In this document: positions 8,538 to 17,127 of the stretch, in pieces | Layout of the letters: every line of letters begins with the position of its first letter | Position numbering within the stretch: position 1 is the stretch's first letter | Assembly: GCF_000757485.1 (NCBI RefSeq) | Contig: NZ_JPYO01000007.1 | Location: 62,001 to 126,000 of the forward strand | Length of the DNA: 64,000 nt | DNA from: Achromobacter sp. RTa | GTDB lineage: Bacteria; Pseudomonadota; Gammaproteobacteria; Burkholderiales; Burkholderiaceae_B | Direction of reading: 5' to 3' | Translations under genes and position numbers: made by a program | The notes under the pieces: generated by a model | Seen by the model: the letters and a program-made list of their open reading frames with translations, nothing else | The model's database searches: none | What the model was told of the DNA's origin: nothing

Positions 8538-9491
8538 ATGCCATCGACGCCGCGGATTCCCGAGCTTCGCCACATCGGCGGCCGTTTGCGCATGCGCCAT
8601 CTCGACCTGCTGCGGGCGCTGTACGCGCAGGGCAGCGTGCACAAGGCCGCCGCCGAGCTCGGCATGACCCAGCCCGCCGCCAGCAAGCAGCTGCTGGAAC
8701 TGGAAGACATGTTCGGCGTGCCGCTGTTCCAGCGCACGCGCCGCGGCATCACGCCCACCGGATTCGGGCACGCGCTGGCGCGCAAAGCGGACGTGCTCTG
8801 GTCCGACCTGTCCGGCGCGCGCAACGAGATCGCCGCCCTGGCCGCGGGCGCCAGCGGGCGTATCCGAGTCGGCGTGCAACAGGTAGCGCTGCCCGTCCTG
8901 GTGCCGCGGGCCCTGCAGCGCTTGCGCGCCGATCATGCCGGCGTCACCGTCATGCTGCAGGAAGGCGCGCACGACATGCTCCTGGCGGGCCTGGCCCGCG
9001 GCGAATTCGACTGCGTGCTGGGGCGGCTCATGCTGGACGCGACCCAGCCCGTGTTCCGCACCGAGGTGCTGTACGAAGAACCGATATGCGTGGTGGCGCG
9101 CATCGGCCATCCGCTGGCGGCATCCACCCGCATTACCGCCGCCGCGCTGGCGCGGCAGGACTGGATACTGCCACCGCCGCAAGCGCCGCTGCGCCAACGC
9201 ATCGACGCCTACTTCACCGAACAGGGGCTGACCTTGCGCGCGCCCATGGCCGAATCGGTATCGCTGCTTGCCAACGAGGTGCTGTTGCGCAGCAGCGATT
9301 TGCTGTCGGCCATGCCGCGCGCGGTGGCCCAGCACTATGCCGCCATGGGCGTGCTGGCCATCCTGAGGTTCCGCCCCGACTGGACCCTGCCGCCCGTCGG
9401 CGTGGTGCAGCGGGCACAGGTCGACGCGGCGCCGGCGCTGCTGCGCTTTCTGGACGCGTTGCGCCTGGAGGCCAGCGCGCTGGGCGAATAA
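8538..9491 (+). CDS. LysR-family transcriptional regulator
   Basis: This 317-residue regulator has an N-terminal winged helix-turn-helix (HLDLLRALYAQGSVHKAAAE, then LGMTQPAASKQLLELEDMFG, residues about 20-80). A LysR effector-binding domain of two alpha/beta lobes fills the rest. It starts 112 bases from the divergent MBL-hydrolase operon with a palindromic T-N11-A site between them, so it probably controls that operon and itself. The inducer is unknown. The slightly long N-terminus (MPSTPRIPELRHIGGRLRM) resembles the GbpR/PcaQ branch. Confidence 0.9.
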   Translation: MPSTPRIPELRHIGGRLRMRHLDLLRALYAQGSVHKAAAELGMTQPAASKQLLELEDMFGVPLFQRTRRGITPTGFGHALARKADVLWSDLSGARNEIAALAAGASGRIRVGVQQVALPVLVPRALQRLRADHAGVTVMLQEGAHDMLLAGLARGEFDCVLGRLMLDATQPVFRTEVLYEEPICVVARIGHPLAASTRITAAALARQDWILPPPQAPLRQRIDAYFTEQGLTLRAPMAESVSLLANEVLLRSSDLLSAMPRAVAQHYAAMGVLAILRFRPDWTLPPVGVVQRAQVDAAPALLRFLDALRLEASALGE

Positions 9492-9509
9492 AGCCTACGC
9501 CTGGCGGCC

Positions 9510-9890
9510 TCACGCATACTGGGCGAGGCCGCGGCCGAGCGACCAGTTCTCTTTCGCCACCTCCACCAGACTCACGAACACGTCCTCCGAGCGCATGCCC
9601 GGGCTGGCGCCCAGGCGTTCGGCGATCCGCCGGAACAGCGCCTTCTTCTGCTCCGCGCTGCGGGTATTGCTCGCCGTGATCTGGATGAACACGAGGTCGT
9701 CGCTGCGCGCAACATCGAGATAGGTTGCGCCATAACGGAAGTTCGCGGCGTCATGCTCGGTCATGGCCATGAACTGGTCGTCGTCGGGTACGTTGAATGT
9801 TTCGCGCAACGCCTGGTAGACGCCATCGAAAATGGCCTGGCGATAGGCTTCCGTCTTTCCGGCGCGCAATGAGATGTGAACGAGCGGCAT
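9510..9890 (-). CDS. tautomerase-superfamily protein
   Basis: This 126-residue cytosolic protein begins MPLVHISLRAGKTEAY, giving the N-terminal catalytic proline (after Met removal) of the 4-oxalocrotonate tautomerase superfamily. Its length is that of the two-repeat (malonate-semialdehyde-decarboxylase-like) subgroup rather than the 62-residue 4-OT. DVARSDDLVFIQITASNTRS and KKALFRRIAERLG fit the second repeat. It is transcribed divergently from a LysR gene through a short AT-rich region with repeated GATA motifs. The natural substrate is unknown. Confidence 0.85.
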   Translation of the reverse strand: MPLVHISLRAGKTEAYRQAIFDGVYQALRETFNVPDDDQFMAMTEHDAANFRYGATYLDVARSDDLVFIQITASNTRSAEQKKALFRRIAERLGASPGMRSEDVFVSLVEVAKENWSLGRGLAQYA

Positions 9891-9921
9891 GGTGGGTTCT
9901 CCATAGAATGCCGCTTCATGT

Positions 9922-9961
9922 TATCTATTCTGATACGCTATCTGTGCATATATCAGAGATA
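9922..9961. promoter_or_regulatory. clustered TATC/GATA half-sites between tautomerase and LysR genes
   Basis: Five TATC or GATA half-sites (9922, 9932, 9939, 9951 and 9958) sit in 40 bases and form overlapping inverted repeats, including TATCAGAGATA (9951-9961) and GATACGCTATC (9932-9942). The spacing suits a LysR tetramer binding two adjacent sites. The tract is markedly AT-rich compared with its surroundings. Confidence 0.5.
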
Positions 9962-9971
9962 AATATTTGAA

Positions 9972-10829
9972 ATGACTGAACGCGCGCTGGACCTCGATGC
10001 CGTCAAGGCCTTCGTCCGCATTGCCGAGCTAGGCAGTTTCACTCAGGCCGCGGAAGCCACGGGCGCCACTCAGGCCGCGGTCAGCTTGAAACTGAAGCGG
10101 CTGGAAGAAAGGCTCGGCTTCCGCCTGATCGAACGGACGCCCCGTTATGTGGAGCTTTCGGCGCGAGGCGCCGGCTTTCTGGAACACGCGCGCGAACTCC
10201 TGGCCGTGCACGATCGCGCGCTGTCCGCCGTGGCCGAAGCCAGGCAGCGCCTCGCCATCGGCATCAGCGACCATGTCGCCGGCCCCGAGCTACCGGCGCT
10301 GATCGCGCGCATGAACGCCCAGAATCCCCAGCTGTTGATCGAAATCCGGATTGCTTCGTCGGCAGACCTGCTCCAGAGCTTCGACCGGCGGGACCTGGAC
10401 ACGGTGATCGTCCGCCTGCATGCCGGCCGCAGCGACGGGAAAATCATCACCCAAGAGAAATTCGGCTGGTTCGCGGCCCCGGGCTGGCAGCACCGCGCAG
10501 GCGAACCGCTGCCGCTGGCCACTATGGCGCAGCCTTGCGGCGTGCGCGCGCTCGCCGGCCAGCTGCTGGATGCGGCGGGCATACCCTGGACTGAAGTATT
10601 CGTCGGCGGCGGCGTAATGGCCGTCACGGCCGCCGTGATGGCGGGGCTCGGCGTTGCGGCGCTATCGCCGCGCATGCTGCCGTTCGGCGCGGTGGATGCA
10701 GGCCCCAAACTGGGGCTGCCGGCCATACCGCAGTTGCCGGTCTTGCTGCACACCCGGGTCAAGGACGGCCGGGCTCGCGATGCGCTCACTGCCCTTTCAG
10801 CGGCCTTCCGGAGCGCGGTGCGCGGCTGA
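9972..10829 (+). CDS. LysR-family transcriptional regulator
   Basis: This 285-residue LysR regulator has its helix-turn-helix at about residues 8-65 (AFVRIAELGSFTQAAEATGA then TQAAVSLKLKRLEERLGFRL) and an effector domain beginning near AIGISDHVAGPELP. It is divergent from the tautomerase gene with 81 bases between the start codons, the usual arrangement for a LysR protein and its target. No effector can be assigned. Confidence 0.9.
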   Translation: MTERALDLDAVKAFVRIAELGSFTQAAEATGATQAAVSLKLKRLEERLGFRLIERTPRYVELSARGAGFLEHARELLAVHDRALSAVAEARQRLAIGISDHVAGPELPALIARMNAQNPQLLIEIRIASSADLLQSFDRRDLDTVIVRLHAGRSDGKIITQEKFGWFAAPGWQHRAGEPLPLATMAQPCGVRALAGQLLDAAGIPWTEVFVGGGVMAVTAAVMAGLGVAALSPRMLPFGAVDAGPKLGLPAIPQLPVLLHTRVKDGRARDALTALSAAFRSAVRG

Positions 10830-10855
10830 CGCCGCGCGTTAAGGGCGTTTAAGGG

Positions 10856-11575
10856 TTACGAACGCCCGGCCAGGCTGCCGCCGCCGTCCACGCCCAGCAC
10901 CTGGCCGGTAATGAAGCCGGCGTCATCGGACAGCAGGAAGGCGATGGCGGCCGCCACCTCGGCGGGGGTGCCCAGGCGCTTCATGGGCACGGAAGCCAGG
11001 GCGCGCTTTTCGCCCTCGCTGCCTGCGGGACGCGTGGCGCGGAACATTTCCGTTTCGATCGGGCCGGGCGCGACCGCGTTGGCGGTGACGCCGTATTCGG
11101 CCAACTCCAGCGCCCAGCTGCGGGTGCAGCCCACCAGCGCGCTCTTGGCGGCCGAATAGGCAGTGCGCTCCATGCCGCCATGGATGGCGCGGCTGACCAC
11201 GTTGACGATGCGCCCGGCGCGGCGCACCTTCATGGATTCGATGAAAGCCTGGGTGACCTGCACCGCCACGCGGACGTTCAGGTCGAGCACGTTGTACAGG
11301 GTGGCAAGATCGATTTCGCCCAGCGGCTGGGGCGAGACGATGCCCACGTTGTTGACCACGGCGTCGACGGGGAATTTCTCGCGGATTTCGCGCAGCACTT
11401 CCTCGGTGCGGCCGGCGTCGGCCAGGTCACAGGCGTAGAGATAGCCGGGAAAATCCACGTCGGTGGTGTTGCGGGCAATGCCCACCACATGACAGCCCAT
11501 GTCGGACAGCCGCTGCGTAAGGGCCCAGCCTATGCCTTTGGTGGCGCCCGTGATGAGTACGCATTTGTCCTTCAT
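10856..11575 (-). CDS. SDR-family oxidoreductase
   Basis: This is a classical short-chain dehydrogenase of 239 residues. It shows the cofactor motif TGATKGIG near the N-terminus, NNVG in the middle, the active-site YSAAK, and the C-terminal ITGQVLGVDGG pattern shared with FabG-like reductases. It is transcribed alone, convergent with the preceding LysR gene. It probably reduces or oxidises a 3-oxo/3-hydroxy group, but the substrate is not evident; FabG function is unlikely given the lack of fatty-acid synthesis neighbours. Confidence 0.87.
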   Translation of the reverse strand: MKDKCVLITGATKGIGWALTQRLSDMGCHVVGIARNTTDVDFPGYLYACDLADAGRTEEVLREIREKFPVDAVVNNVGIVSPQPLGEIDLATLYNVLDLNVRVAVQVTQAFIESMKVRRAGRIVNVVSRAIHGGMERTAYSAAKSALVGCTRSWALELAEYGVTANAVAPGPIETEMFRATRPAGSEGEKRALASVPMKRLGTPAEVAAAIAFLLSDDAGFITGQVLGVDGGGSLAGRS

Positions 11576-11607
11576 GGATTGAAACCTCGTCGTCTGTTTT
11601 CTTGGTC

Positions 11608-11630
11608 AAAAACGGGCGCTTGAGCGCCCG
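11608..11630 (-). terminator. Rho-independent terminator downstream of alr
   Basis: On the minus strand the hairpin CGGGCGC-TCAA-GCGCCCG is followed directly by TTTTT. It lies about 77 bases beyond the alanine racemase stop codon and separates alr from the downstream SDR gene, which starts at 11575. Confidence 0.8.
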
Positions 11631-11706
11631 GTCTTCCAAGTAGACACCATCCGGCGCCACCTGTCTTGTAAATTGCGTAGCAATTCTTGCACGCCGGACG
11701 GCCGGC

Positions 11707-12834
11707 TCAGGCGTCCCGCGCAACCGGGACGCGCGGCGCGAGCGCGCACAGAAGCTCGTAGCCGATGGTGCCGGCGGCCTGGGCGACCTCGTCCACGGAA
11801 GGGCCGTCCTCGCCCCAGAGCGAGACGGGCGTGCCCACGCCGGCCGCGGGAATGGGGCCCAGGTCGACGATCAGCATGTCCATGGACACGCGGCCCACCA
11901 GCTGGGTGCGGATGCCGGCCACGACCACCGGCGTGCCGGTCGCGGCGTGGCGCGGGTAGCCGTCGGCGTAGCCGCAGGCCACGATGCCGATGCGCATGGA
12001 GCGCTCCGCGCGGAAAATGGCGCCGTAGCCGACGGAATCGCCCGCCTTCAGGTCCTGCACGGCAATGATTTCCGAGCGCAGCGACATGGCCGGCTTCAGG
12101 CCGAAGGAGACGGCCTCGGCGTCGGCGAACGGCGAAGCCCCGTAAAGGCAGATGCCGGGGCGCACCCAGTGCGACTGCGTTTCCGAGCCGACCGCGATCT
12201 CGGCGAAGCGCAGCGTGGCCGCCGAATTGCAGACGCTGATGGCGCCGGGCAGCTTATGCGTCACCGAATTGAAGAGGCCCAGCTGTTCATTCACGCCCTG
12301 GGGGCCGTCGGCGCAGGCGAAGTGGGTCATCTTGCCCACCGAGCCCAGGGTGCCCTGCTGTTGCAGCAGCATGGCGCGTTCGTGCGCCGCGGCGTAGGCG
12401 GCCGGGCTGAAGCCCAGGCGGTTCATGCCGGTGTTGAGCTTGAGCATGATGTCAACCCGGCGCGACAGGCGCGCCCGCGCCAGCATGTCCAGCTGCTCGC
12501 GGTTGTGCACCGTGGAGCTCAGGTGGTAGCGGTCGACGATGTCCAGGTCGGACGGGTTGAAAAACCCTTCCAGCAGCAGGATCGGCCCGCCCCACCCCGC
12601 CTCGCGGCAGCGCACGGCTTCGTCCAGGTCCAGCATCGCCAGGCCCTGCGCCTTGGAGAAACCGGCCACCGCCTGCTCGATGCCATGCCCGTAGGCGTTG
12701 GCCTTGATGACCGCCCAGATCGAGGGCGGCAGGCCGGACGCGGCGGCCGCGGTCTGGTCGAGATGGCGGCGCACGGCGGCAAGGTTGTGCGCAAGGGCGG
12801 AAACGGAGACGGAGGCTGAAATTGGGCGCGGCAT
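11707..12834 (-). CDS. alr: alanine racemase
   Basis: This pyridoxal-phosphate enzyme interconverts L- and D-alanine for peptidoglycan synthesis or D-alanine catabolism. The PLP lysine motif is in [10 protein letters not shown] near residue 48, the catalytic tyrosine in [10 protein letters not shown], and the fold-type III barrel signature [11 protein letters not shown] is present. The ATG at 12834 gives [20 protein letters not shown], the normal start of this family, and a 375-residue protein. Alr and DadX cannot be told apart here since no dadA is adjacent. It is divergent from hpnC and ends at a good terminator. Confidence 0.93.
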   Translation of the reverse strand: MPRPISASVSVSALAHNLAAVRRHLDQTAAAASGLPPSIWAVIKANAYGHGIEQAVAGFSKAQGLAMLDLDEAVRCREAGWGGPILLLEGFFNPSDLDIVDRYHLSSTVHNREQLDMLARARLSRRVDIMLKLNTGMNRLGFSPAAYAAAHERAMLLQQQGTLGSVGKMTHFACADGPQGVNEQLGLFNSVTHKLPGAISVCNSAATLRFAEIAVGSETQSHWVRPGICLYGASPFADAEAVSFGLKPAMSLRSEIIAVQDLKAGDSVGYGAIFRAERSMRIGIVACGYADGYPRHAATGTPVVVAGIRTQLVGRVSMDMLIVDLGPIPAAGVGTPVSLWGEDGPSVDEVAQAAGTIGYELLCALAPRVPVARDA

Positions 12835-12973
12835 GGTGTGCAATCCTGTGGCGCTTAAGTCTAACTGATCCTTGCCCCCGCGGCATCGCCCCATGCCCGG
12901 GTAAAACGGCCGGGGCTCGTTCACCTTAAAATGGGTTCGTCAGGGCCCCCGGGCCGCATCGCAAACCCGCTTT

Positions 12974-13804
12974 ATGTCCATCGATCACTACGAGAACTTC
13001 CCCGTCGCCTCGCTGCTGCTGCCGCGCAGGCTGCGCGGCGCCGTGACCGATATCTACCGGTTCGCCCGCGCCGCGGACGACATCGCCGACGAAGGCAGCG
13101 CCACGGACGAGGAACGGCTGAATCAGCTGGCCGCGTTCCGCGCCGAACTGCATCGCATCGGCGCCGAGCCGGGCTCGACGCCGGAACCCGGCTCGCCCGA
13201 ACTGGCCGGCATTTTCAGGCCGCTGGCGGCCACGATCGCCCGCCACCAGTTGCCGATCACCCCTTTCTACGACCTGCTGTCCGCCTTCGAGCAGGACATC
13301 AGCGTCAAGCGCTACGAAGACTACGCCACCCTGGCCGACTACTGCACCCGCTCCGCCAATCCGGTGGGCCGGCTGATGCTGCACCTGTTCGAAGCCACCA
13401 ACCCGCAGAATGTGGACGAAGCGGACGCGATCTGCACCGGCCTGCAGCTCGTGAACTTCTGGCAGGACGTGCGGGTGGACTGGCGCAAGCACCGCGTCTA
13501 CCTGCCGCAGGAAGACCTGCGCCGCCATGGCGTGACCGACGACGATCTGGCCGCCTGCCGGCTGACGCCCGCATGGCGCGACCTGATGGCTTTCGAGGTG
13601 GAACGCGCCCGCGCACTGCTACACTTCGGCGCTCCGCTGGCGCGCCGCCTGCCGGGCCGCATGGGCCTGGAGCTGCGCCTGGTGGTGCAAGGCGGGCTGC
13701 GCGTGCTGGAGCGTATCGAGGCGAGCGGCTACGATGTATTCATGAATCGCCCCGAATTGGGCGCCAAGGACTGGGCCATCATGTTGTGGCGCGCAATTAC
13801 CTGA
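12974..13804 (+). CDS. hpnC: hydroxysqualene synthase HpnC
   Basis: HpnC converts presqualene diphosphate to hydroxysqualene in the bacterial three-enzyme route to squalene. This 276-residue trans-isoprenyl-diphosphate-synthase-fold protein has the HpnC start YENFPVASLLLPRRLR, a first acidic motif in RAADDIADEG, and a second in NFWQDVRVDWRKHRVYLP. It begins the hpnC-hpnD-hpnE operon, with hpnD starting one base after its stop codon. Confidence 0.93.
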   Translation: MSIDHYENFPVASLLLPRRLRGAVTDIYRFARAADDIADEGSATDEERLNQLAAFRAELHRIGAEPGSTPEPGSPELAGIFRPLAATIARHQLPITPFYDLLSAFEQDISVKRYEDYATLADYCTRSANPVGRLMLHLFEATNPQNVDEADAICTGLQLVNFWQDVRVDWRKHRVYLPQEDLRRHGVTDDDLAACRLTPAWRDLMAFEVERARALLHFGAPLARRLPGRMGLELRLVVQGGLRVLERIEASGYDVFMNRPELGAKDWAIMLWRAIT

Positions 13805-13805
13805 T

Positions 13806-14669
13806 ATGACCCCTGACGAATATTGCCAGGAAAAGGCCGCCAAAAGCGGTTCGAGCTTCTACTACGCCTTCCTGTTCCTGCCGCCCGAGCGGCGGCGCGC
13901 CATCACGGCGCTGTACGCCTATTGCCGCGAAGTCGACGACGTGGTGGACGAATGCACCGACCCGTCGCTCGCCCGCGTCAAGCTGGCCTGGTGGCGCACC
14001 CAGATCGACCAGATGTTCGACGGCACGCCGGACCACCCCGTGACGCGCGCCCTGCAGCCGCACCTCGAAAGCTGTTCGATCACCCGCGAACGCCTGCTGG
14101 CCGTGGTCGACGGCATGGAAATGGACCTGGACCAGACCCGCTACCTGGACTGGCCCGGCCTGCGCAAGTATTGCTGGCACGCCGCGGGCGTGGTGGGCGA
14201 GCTGTCCGCCGGCATCTTCGGCTACTCCGATCCCAAAACCCTGGTCTACGCGGAAAAGCTGGGCCTGGCGTTCCAGATGACGAACATCATCCGCGACGTG
14301 GGCGACGACGCCCGCCGCGGCCGCATCTACCTGCCGGTCAACGATATGCAGCAATTCGAGGTCAAGGCCTCGGACATCCTGAACGGCCAGTACTCCGAGC
14401 GCTTCAGCGCGCTGATGAAGTTCCAGGCCGACCGCGCGCGCGGCCTGTACCGCGAAGCGATGAGCAACCTGCCCGAGGCCGACCGCCGCTCGCAGCGGCC
14501 CGGGCTGATGATGGCCGCCATCTACCACGCGCTGCTCGACGAGATCGAGCGCGACAACTGGCAGGTGCTGCATCAGCGGATCTCGCTCACGCCCCTGCGC
14601 AAGCTGTGGCTGGCCTGGAAGACCTGGGTGGGCGGCGGACGCGGACTCGTCCGCCGGTTGGCGAGGTGA
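13806..14669 (+). CDS. hpnD: presqualene diphosphate synthase HpnD
   Basis: HpnD condenses two farnesyl diphosphates to presqualene diphosphate. The 287-residue protein has YCREVDDVVDECTD and NIIRDVGDDARRGRIYLP, the two Mg-binding acidic motifs of squalene/phytoene synthases, and the N-terminal SSFYYAFLFLPPERRRAIT typical of HpnD. It follows hpnC by one base and overlaps hpnE by four (GTGA), which implies tight translational coupling. Confidence 0.93.
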   Translation: MTPDEYCQEKAAKSGSSFYYAFLFLPPERRRAITALYAYCREVDDVVDECTDPSLARVKLAWWRTQIDQMFDGTPDHPVTRALQPHLESCSITRERLLAVVDGMEMDLDQTRYLDWPGLRKYCWHAAGVVGELSAGIFGYSDPKTLVYAEKLGLAFQMTNIIRDVGDDARRGRIYLPVNDMQQFEVKASDILNGQYSERFSALMKFQADRARGLYREAMSNLPEADRRSQRPGLMMAAIYHALLDEIERDNWQVLHQRISLTPLRKLWLAWKTWVGGGRGLVRRLAR

Positions 14670-15988
14670 AGGCCGCGGTCATCGGCGCGGGCTGGGCCGG
14701 GCTGGCGGCCAGCGTGGCCCTGCGCGAGGCGGGCGCGAAAGTCACCGTGTTCGAAGCCGGCCATACCCCCGGCGGGCGCGCCCGCCGTGTCTTCCACACT
14801 GAATTCGAAGCGCCGCTGGACAACGGCCAGCACCTGCTTTCGGGCGCCTATAAGCACACGCTGGCGCTGATGCGCCGGGTGGGCCGCAATCCGGACGCCC
14901 TGCTGATGCGGCGCCCCCTGCAACTGGCCAGCCTGGACGGCCGTTTCCGCCTGTCGGCCCCGCGCCTGCCGGCCCCGCTGCACATGGCCATCGCCATCCT
15001 GCGCGCGCGCGGGCTGTCCTGGGCCGACCGGCTGGCCACCCTGCGCCTCATGCGCGGGCTGAAAACCATGTCCTGGACGCCTCCGCGCGACTGGACCGTG
15101 CTGCACCTGCTGCACTACCACGGCCAATCCGACGCGCTGATCCGCCAGCTCTGGGAACCGCTCTGCCTGGCCGCGCTGAACACGCCGATGGCCACGGCCA
15201 GCGCCGCGCTGTTCGCCCGCGTGCTGCGCGACAGCCTGGCGGGCAGCCGCGAGGACAGCGACATGCTGCTGCCCTGCACCGACCTCTCGGCGCTGTGGCC
15301 CGACGCCGCCGCGCGCCAGGTGACCATGCGTTATGGCAGCACGGTGCGCCAGATACGCCCGTCCGCCGAAGGCATCGACATCAACCAGGAACGCTTCGAC
15401 GCGGCGGTGCTGGCCGTGCCGCCCACCTTCGCCGCCCGGCTGCTGGACGCCCCGCTGCGGGAGGCCGGCGCCGCCGGCCTGCTTGAAGCCCTGAAGGCCT
15501 TCGACTACCTGCCCATCGCCACGCTCAACCTGCGGCTGGCGGAGCCCTGGCGCCTGCCCGAGCCCATGATGATGCTGCGCGAGGAATCCGCCCGGGGCCA
15601 CATCGGCCAATGGCTGTTCGACCGCGCGCAACTGGCCGGCGACACCCGGGCCGGCGAACTGGCCGTGGTGGCCAGCGCCGCCGCCGGCATCGCGGACCGC
15701 AACCGCCAGCAGGTCATCGAGGAACTGATCGACCAGGTGGCCGAACAGGCCTCGCGCCATCCCGCGCGCCTGCCCTCCATGCCGGAAGTGACGGCGGCGG
15801 AACTCTTCATCGAGAAACGCGCGACCTTCGCCGCGGTGCCGGGCCTGACCCGCCCGCTTAATTCCACGCCCTGGCCCACGCTGGCGCTTGCCGGCGACTG
15901 GACCGACACCGGCTACCCCGGCGTGCTGGAAGGCGCGGTGCGCAGCGGCCTACAGGCCGCGCGGGTGCTGGCCCCGCTGGCCGGCTAA
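14666..15988 (+). CDS. hpnE: squalene-forming FAD oxidoreductase HpnE
   Basis: HpnE reduces hydroxysqualene to squalene. The GTG at 14666 gives VKAAVIGAGWAGLAASVALR, a Rossmann FAD-binding motif at the very N-terminus, followed by EAGHTPGGRARR. The C-terminal LALAGDWTDTGYPGVLEGAV is the matching FAD motif of the amine-oxidase/phytoene-desaturase family. The 440-residue length is normal. It overlaps hpnD by four bases and ends convergently with crcB, sharing four bases (15985-15988). No squalene-hopene cyclase is in the window, so the fate of squalene is open. Confidence 0.92.
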   Translation: MKAAVIGAGWAGLAASVALREAGAKVTVFEAGHTPGGRARRVFHTEFEAPLDNGQHLLSGAYKHTLALMRRVGRNPDALLMRRPLQLASLDGRFRLSAPRLPAPLHMAIAILRARGLSWADRLATLRLMRGLKTMSWTPPRDWTVLHLLHYHGQSDALIRQLWEPLCLAALNTPMATASAALFARVLRDSLAGSREDSDMLLPCTDLSALWPDAAARQVTMRYGSTVRQIRPSAEGIDINQERFDAAVLAVPPTFAARLLDAPLREAGAAGLLEALKAFDYLPIATLNLRLAEPWRLPEPMMMLREESARGHIGQWLFDRAQLAGDTRAGELAVVASAAAGIADRNRQQVIEELIDQVAEQASRHPARLPSMPEVTAAELFIEKRATFAAVPGLTRPLNSTPWPTLALAGDWTDTGYPGVLEGAVRSGLQAARVLAPLAG

Positions 15989-16377
15989 CGCAGCAGGCTG
16001 GCTGTGGCCAGGCCCGCCGCCGTCAGCAGCAGCGAACCCGCCAGGCTGAAGCCCGCGTAGCCGATCGCGGTGCCGTAGGCGCCTCGTTCCAGCATGGCCA
16101 CCGTTTCCGCCGAGAAGGTCGAAAACGTGGTCAATCCGCCCATGAAACCCGTGATCGCGCCCAGCCGCACCCAGGCCGGCCACTCGGGATGGCCGGCCAC
16201 CAGGGCCAGCACCAGCCCCACCAGATAGCCCCCCGCGAGGTTCACCGCGAAAGTCCCCCACGGCCAGGACTCGACGTTCAGCCAGAGGCCGACCAGCCAC
16301 CGGACCCAGGCGCCGAACGCGGCGCCCACGCCCACGGCGAGGAAATTCAGGGGGATCAGGGTCTGGTATGCGGACAT
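15985..16377 (-). CDS. crcB: fluoride ion channel CrcB/FluC
   Basis: This is a 130-residue, four-helix inner-membrane fluoride exporter that works as a dual-topology dimer. The signature stretch GAITGFMGGLTTFSTFSAET contains the conserved Gly-rich loop, TTFSTFS phenylalanine box and the Na-binding region; WGTFAVNLAGGYLVG holds the conserved Asn. It lies six bases behind hdeD and probably shares its transcript. No fluoride riboswitch is seen upstream. Confidence 0.94.
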   Translation of the reverse strand: MSAYQTLIPLNFLAVGVGAAFGAWVRWLVGLWLNVESWPWGTFAVNLAGGYLVGLVLALVAGHPEWPAWVRLGAITGFMGGLTTFSTFSAETVAMLERGAYGTAIGYAGFSLAGSLLLTAAGLATASLLR

Positions 16378-16383
16378 CGGGAA

Positions 16384-16938
16384 TCAGGACGCCTTGTGCT
16401 GTCTGAGGCGGAAGGAGAAAACCAGCAGAAGTATGCCGAAAAACACGGCGTAGATGCCAATGATCCAGACCAGCGCCAGCGCGCCCGCGCCGGGCTGCAT
16501 GATGAGCATGCCGCCGAACAGCACGGATACCAGCCCCGACAGGCCGAGCAGCCACTCGTTCCGGATTTCCTTGCGGAAGCGGATGGCGGCGATGATCTGG
16601 AACACGCCCGACACCAGCGCCCAGATCGCGATGATGTACAGCAGGATCAGCGCGGTCAGGCCGGGCCAGAGAAAGGTGACGATCCCCGCCGCGACGCCCA
16701 GCAGGCCCACCACGATGAGCGCCCACAGCGGCTTGCCGTTGTCCCGGATGCGCACGCCGGCGATCAGCGCCAGCACGCCGTCGGCCAGCGCGAAGGCGCC
16801 CCACACCAGCACCAGGGCGGACAGTGTGATGGCTGGCATGGACATGGCCATGAGGCCGAACAGGATGGCTACGACGCCGCGCAGTGCCACCCACCCCCAA
16901 TGACGACCGATGCGATCCGCGACTTGCTGTTCAAGCAT
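16384..16938 (-). CDS. HdeD-family membrane protein
   Basis: This 184-residue protein has six predicted transmembrane helices arranged as three DUF308 repeats (for example LRGVVAILFGLMAMSMPAIT and LSGLVSVLFGGMLIMQPGAG), the layout of E. coli HdeD, linked to acid resistance at high cell density. The ATG at 16938 follows GGAGG and gives MLEQQVADRIGRHWGWVALR. It is upstream of crcB and divergent from the Fur-linked flavin cluster. Confidence 0.88.
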   Translation of the reverse strand: MLEQQVADRIGRHWGWVALRGVVAILFGLMAMSMPAITLSALVLVWGAFALADGVLALIAGVRIRDNGKPLWALIVVGLLGVAAGIVTFLWPGLTALILLYIIAIWALVSGVFQIIAAIRFRKEIRNEWLLGLSGLVSVLFGGMLIMQPGAGALALVWIIGIYAVFFGILLLVFSFRLRQHKAS

Positions 16939-17074
16939 GACGACCTCCGGTGTTTGTAACGGGTGGCCTATCTTATCGCCGCCGGGGCGCAGGCGCCACG
17001 CCGCGCCCCGGCCCGCCCGGGACTTGGCCCCGAAATCGATTGAAATCTCCTTCCGGGCTCGATCGCGGCATTTA

Positions 17075-17089
17075 TAAGAGTCATTCTCA
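17075..17089. promoter_or_regulatory. putative Fur box
   Basis: TAAGAGTCATTCTCA matches the 7-1-7 Fur core TGAGAAT-N-ATTCTCA at 12 of 14 arm positions. It lies 39 bases before the PepSY gene start. The other two Fur boxes in the window precede recognisable iron-uptake genes, which supports iron control of the cluster that follows. Confidence 0.65.
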
Positions 17090-17127
17090 TTAAGTGTTAG
17101 AATCCGCGGGCTTTCACCCAATACCCC

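Noticed and set aside
13823-14665. N-terminal extension of hpnE through the whole hpnD gene
   Set aside because: The added residues are a frame-shifted hpnD; the FAD motif starts right after GTG 14666, which overlaps the hpnD stop in the usual way.
15985-16377. Fluoride riboswitch before crcB
   Set aside because: crcB starts six bases after hdeD, leaving no room, and no riboswitch-like fold was seen before hdeD.
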